Assembly: GCF_020073815.1 (NCBI RefSeq)
Contig: NZ_JAIQZJ010000028.1
Span: 1 to 39,756 of the forward strand
Source of the DNA: Nocardioides mangrovi
Lineage (GTDB): Bacteria > Actinomycetota > Actinomycetes > Propionibacteriales > Nocardioidaceae
Length of the DNA: 39,756 nucleotides
Direction of reading: 5' to 3'
This document shows positions 37,254 through 39,756 of this stretch, one piece after another; position 1 is the stretch's first letter; each line of letters starts with the position of its first letter. The position numbers and the translations under genes are program-made. Below the pieces are notes generated by a model that was not told the origin of the DNA, made no database searches, and was given only the letters and a program-made list of their open reading frames with translations.

Positions 37254-38522
37254 CTGAGCACCGACCACGACGACGAGGCCGCTTCCCCGACGGGGAGGCG
37301 GCCCCGCGTCGTCCTGGGCGTCGCCGGCGGGATCGCGGCGTACAAGGCGGCCGAGCTGCTGCGCCGCTTCACCGAGTCCGGCCACGACGTCACCGTCGTG
37401 CCGACCGCCTCGGCGCTCGAGTTCGTGGGCGCGCCGACCTGGGCGGCGCTGTCCGGCAAGCCCGTCGCGACCGACGTGTGGTCCGGCGTCCACGAGGTGC
37501 CGCACGTGCGGATCGGCCAGCAGGCCGATCTCGTCGTGGTCGCCCCCGCCACCGCCGACCTGCTCGCCAAGGCGACCCACGGGCTCGCCGACGACCTGCT
37601 CACCAACACGCTGCTGACCGCGCGCTGCCCGGTCGTGTTCGCCCCGGCCATGCACACCGAGATGTGGGAGCACCCCGCCACCCGCGCCAACGTCGCCACC
37701 CTGCGGGAGCGCGGCGTGCTGGTCATCGAGCCCGCCGAGGGCCGGCTCACCGGCAAGGACACCGGCAAGGGCCGGCTGCCCGAGCCCCAGGAGATCTTCG
37801 AGACCTGCCGCGAGGTCCTGGTCCGGGGCGCGGCCGGCGCGCCGTCGGCCGACCTGGCCGGGCGCCACGTCGTCGTGTCCGCCGGCGGCACCCGCGAGTA
37901 CCTCGACCCGGTGCGCTTCCTCGGCAACCGGTCCTCGGGACTCCAGGGCTACGCCCTGGCCCGCGCCGCGGCCGCCCGGGGCGCCGAGGTCACCCTGATC
38001 GCCGCCAACGTCACCCTGGCCGACCCGGCCGGCGTCAAGGTGGTCCGCGTCGAGACCACCGCCCAGCTCCGGGACGCCGTGGTCGCCGCCAGCCTCGCCG
38101 CGGACGCGGTCGTGATGGCCGCCGCGCCCGCGGACTTCCGGCCGACCGACGTCAGCGACGCCAAGATCAAGAAGGCCGCCGACGGCTCCGCGCCGGCGAT
38201 CACGCTGGCGCAGAACCCCGACATCCTCCACGAGATCAGCACCGACCGGTCCCGGGCCGACAGCGTCATCGTGGGCTTCGCCGCCGAGACCGGCGACGAC
38301 ACCGGCTCGGTGCTCGACCTGGCCCGCGTCAAGCTCGCCCGCAAGGGCTGCGACCTGCTCGTCGTCAACGACGTGAGTGGGGGAGCGGTCTTCGGCAGCG
38401 CCGACAACGAGGCCGTGATCCTGGGCGCCGACGGCGCCACGGTCGACGTACCTCACGGCTCGAAGAGCGCGCTGGCGCACGTGATCTGGGACGAAGTCAG
38501 CCGCCGACTACCGACTGGTTAG
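37254..38522 (+). CDS. coaBC: CoaBC: phosphopantothenoylcysteine synthetase/decarboxylase
   Basis: Bifunctional coenzyme A pathway enzyme, 422 aa if translation begins at CTG 37254. The conserved N-terminal flavin-binding segment RVVLGVAGGIAAYKAAELL is encoded upstream of the first in-frame GTG (37398), and no in-frame ATG, GTG or TTG exists before it, so CTG 37254 with GGAG 7 nt upstream is the best start. The CoaC half has PHVRIGQ, APATADLLAK and PAMHTEMW. Its flap reads GRLTGKDTGKGRLPEP, without the Cys found in the E. coli enzyme. The CoaB half begins near residue 203 (RHVVVSAGGTREYLDPVR). It lies 4 nt after rpoZ. Confidence 0.9.
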   Translation: MSTDHDDEAASPTGRRPRVVLGVAGGIAAYKAAELLRRFTESGHDVTVVPTASALEFVGAPTWAALSGKPVATDVWSGVHEVPHVRIGQQADLVVVAPATADLLAKATHGLADDLLTNTLLTARCPVVFAPAMHTEMWEHPATRANVATLRERGVLVIEPAEGRLTGKDTGKGRLPEPQEIFETCREVLVRGAAGAPSADLAGRHVVVSAGGTREYLDPVRFLGNRSSGLQGYALARAAAARGAEVTLIAANVTLADPAGVKVVRVETTAQLRDAVVAASLAADAVVMAAAPADFRPTDVSDAKIKKAADGSAPAITLAQNPDILHEISTDRSRADSVIVGFAAETGDDTGSVLDLARVKLARKGCDLLVVNDVSGGAVFGSADNEAVILGADGATVDVPHGSKSALAHVIWDEVSRRLPTG

Positions 38523-38525
38523 GGT
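38520..38525 (+). promoter_or_regulatory. -10 box TAGGGT for metK, inside the coaBC stop codon
   Basis: TAGGGT fits TANNNT; its first three bases are the coaBC stop codon. It ends 7 nt before the ATG at 38533, the spacing of a leaderless transcript. No Shine-Dalgarno precedes metK. Confidence 0.65.
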
Positions 38526-38532
38526 GTGCGGC

Positions 38533-39723
38533 ATGACCGGACGACTGTTCACCTCGGAGTCTGTGACCGAGGGACACCCTGACAAGATCGCCGACCAGAT
38601 CAGCGACTCCGTGCTCGACGCGATGCTCGAGCAGGACCCCCACAGCCGGGTGGCCGTGGAGACGCTGCTGACCACCGGCCTGGTCGTGGTCGCGGGTGAG
38701 GTCACCACCACCGGCTACGTCGACATCAAGCAGAAGGTGCGCGACAAGATCCTCGAGATCGGCTACGACTCCTCGCACAAGGGCTTCGACGGCGCCTCCT
38801 GCGGTGTCATGGTCGCGATCGGCGGCCAGTCCGGCGACATCGCGCAGGGCGTCGACACCGGCCACGAGAGCCGCACCGGCTCCGTGGACGCCATGGACAA
38901 GCAGGGCGCGGGCGACCAGGGCCTGATGTTCGGCTACGCCTGCGATGACACCGACGTGCTGATGCCGCTGCCGATCGTGATGGCCCAGCGCCTCGCCGAG
39001 CGGCTCACCACGGTGCGCAAGGACGGCACGCTGCCCTACCTGCGCCCCGACGGGAAGACCCAGGTCACCATCGAGTACGACGCCGACGACCGTCCGGTCC
39101 GCGTCGACACCGTGGTGCTCTCCTCGCAGCACGACGAGGACACCGAGCTCGACACCCTCGAGGCCGACGTCAAGAAGCACGTCATCGACCCGGTCCTCGC
39201 CAGCTTCGACCTGCCCTCCGAGGGCTACCGGCTGCTGGTCAACCCGACCGGCCGCTTCGTGGTCGGTGGCCCGATGGGCGACGCCGGCCTGACCGGGCGC
39301 AAGATCATCGTCGACACCTACGGCGGCATGGCCCGCCACGGCGGCGGCGCCTTCTCCGGCAAGGACCCGTCGAAGGTCGACCGCTCCGCGGCGTACGCCA
39401 TGCGCTGGGTGGCCAAGAACGTCGTCGCCGCCGGCCTCGCCAAGCGCTGCGAGGTCCAGGTCGCCTACGCGATCGGCAAGGCCCAGCCCGTCGGCGTCTT
39501 CGTCGAGACCTTCGGCACCGGCGTCGTGCCGGACGAGCAGGTCCAGCAGGCCGTCCTCGAGGTCTTCGACCTCCGCCCGGCCGCGATCATCGCCGACCTC
39601 GACCTGCTGCGCCCGATCTACGCCAAGACCGCGGCGTACGGCCACTTCGGCCGCGAGCTCCCCGAGTTCACCTGGGAGAGCACCGACCGCGCCGAGGCGC
39701 TCCGCAAGGCCGCCGGTCTCTGA
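38533..39723 (+). CDS. metK: S-adenosylmethionine synthetase
   Basis: Makes SAM from methionine and ATP. Length is 396 aa from ATG 38533, preferred over GTG 38524 because the latter overlaps the -10 box. The N-terminal SESVTEGHPDKIADQISD, the GAGDQGLMFGYA loop and the GGGAFSGKDPSKVDRSAAY segment are diagnostic, in order. It ends the conserved mihF-gmk-rpoZ-coaBC-metK block. No SAM riboswitch is evident because the transcript seems leaderless. Confidence 0.98.
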   Translation: MTGRLFTSESVTEGHPDKIADQISDSVLDAMLEQDPHSRVAVETLLTTGLVVVAGEVTTTGYVDIKQKVRDKILEIGYDSSHKGFDGASCGVMVAIGGQSGDIAQGVDTGHESRTGSVDAMDKQGAGDQGLMFGYACDDTDVLMPLPIVMAQRLAERLTTVRKDGTLPYLRPDGKTQVTIEYDADDRPVRVDTVVLSSQHDEDTELDTLEADVKKHVIDPVLASFDLPSEGYRLLVNPTGRFVVGGPMGDAGLTGRKIIVDTYGGMARHGGGAFSGKDPSKVDRSAAYAMRWVAKNVVAAGLAKRCEVQVAYAIGKAQPVGVFVETFGTGVVPDEQVQQAVLEVFDLRPAAIIADLDLLRPIYAKTAAYGHFGRELPEFTWESTDRAEALRKAAGL

Positions 39724-39725
39724 CG

Positions 39726-39756
39726 CCGAGTCGGCGCTGATTCACCCCCGAGTCGG
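39726..39756. repeat. Start of a possible 22-bp-period tandem repeat
   Basis: CCGAGTCGG, itself palindromic, occurs at 39726-39734 and again at 39748-39756, exactly 22 bp apart, and the window ends at the last base of the second copy. The first copy sits in the hairpin CGCCG-AGT-CGGCG right after metK, which could also serve as a terminator. Only 1.4 units are visible. Confidence 0.5.

Noticed and set aside
37398..37400. GTG 37398 as the start of coaBC
   Set aside because: It would delete the conserved N-terminal flavin-binding segment, which is clearly encoded in the same frame upstream.

Overview
This window is chromosomal DNA from a high-GC actinobacterium, most likely a Nocardioides-like member of the Nocardioidaceae (genus level is inference). 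The evidence is the very G/C-biased third codon positions, frequent GTG/TTG starts, -10 boxes of the TANNNT type placed 6-8 nt before start codons (leaderless transcripts), and two conserved actinobacterial gene orders: alaS-ruvX-mltG-aroE-(A24 peptidase)-aroC-aroK-aroB-aroQ-efp-nusB and pyrR-pyrB-pyrC-carA-carB-pyrD-pyrF-mihF-gmk-rpoZ-coaBC-metK. Almost every gene is on the + strand; the only convincing minus-strand gene is a secreted metalloprotease.

Layout. 1-3471: the end of an oligopeptide/dipeptide ABC importer operon (DppB-type permease, then DppD- and DppF-type ATPases). The window starts in a run of 15 C. 3502-4869: rarA, with a leaderless-type promoter. 4959-5407: a small secreted protein of lower GC ending in a perfect 44-bp palindrome (terminator). 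5460-11434: membrane coiled-coil protein, DUF6167-like protein, alaS, ruvX, mltG, aroE. 11431-15363: A24 prepilin-type peptidase, aroC, aroK, aroB, aroQ, so that most of the late shikimate pathway is one block. 15404-17240: secreted SIMPL protein, efp, nusB, then a hairpin terminator.

17331-24601 is an accessory block between nusB and the pyr operon. It holds two tandem flavin disulfide oxidoreductases that both lack the usual His-Glu dyad, a ParA/MinD-like ATPase with a proline-rich N-terminus, a small membrane protein, an 18-bp inverted repeat, a quinone-oxidoreductase-type MDR protein, and a three-gene overlapping module (63-residue membrane protein, sulfite-oxidase-fold molybdoenzyme, b-type cytochrome). 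In Streptomyces the developmental regulator bldD sits at this position; none is seen here.

24643-34284 is the complete UMP-forming pyr operon (pyrR to pyrF, except the usual distal genes pyrE and the kinases). Every junction overlaps by 1-4 nt. It is preceded by a PyrR-binding RNA hairpin that pairs with the pyrR Shine-Dalgarno and followed by a translationally coupled lipoprotein gene. A minus-strand secreted zinc metalloprotease with a palindrome-rich upstream region separates this operon from mihF-gmk-rpoZ-coaBC-metK. coaBC apparently starts at CTG, and metK has a leaderless promoter inside the coaBC stop codon. The window ends in what looks like the start of a 22-bp-period tandem repeat.

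No clear new defence, CRISPR or mobile system was found. The most noteworthy items are the paired disulfide-oxidoreductase paralogs, a cluster of rare codons in pyrD, the palindromes before the metalloprotease, the molybdoenzyme/cytochrome module, and the non-canonical coaBC start.
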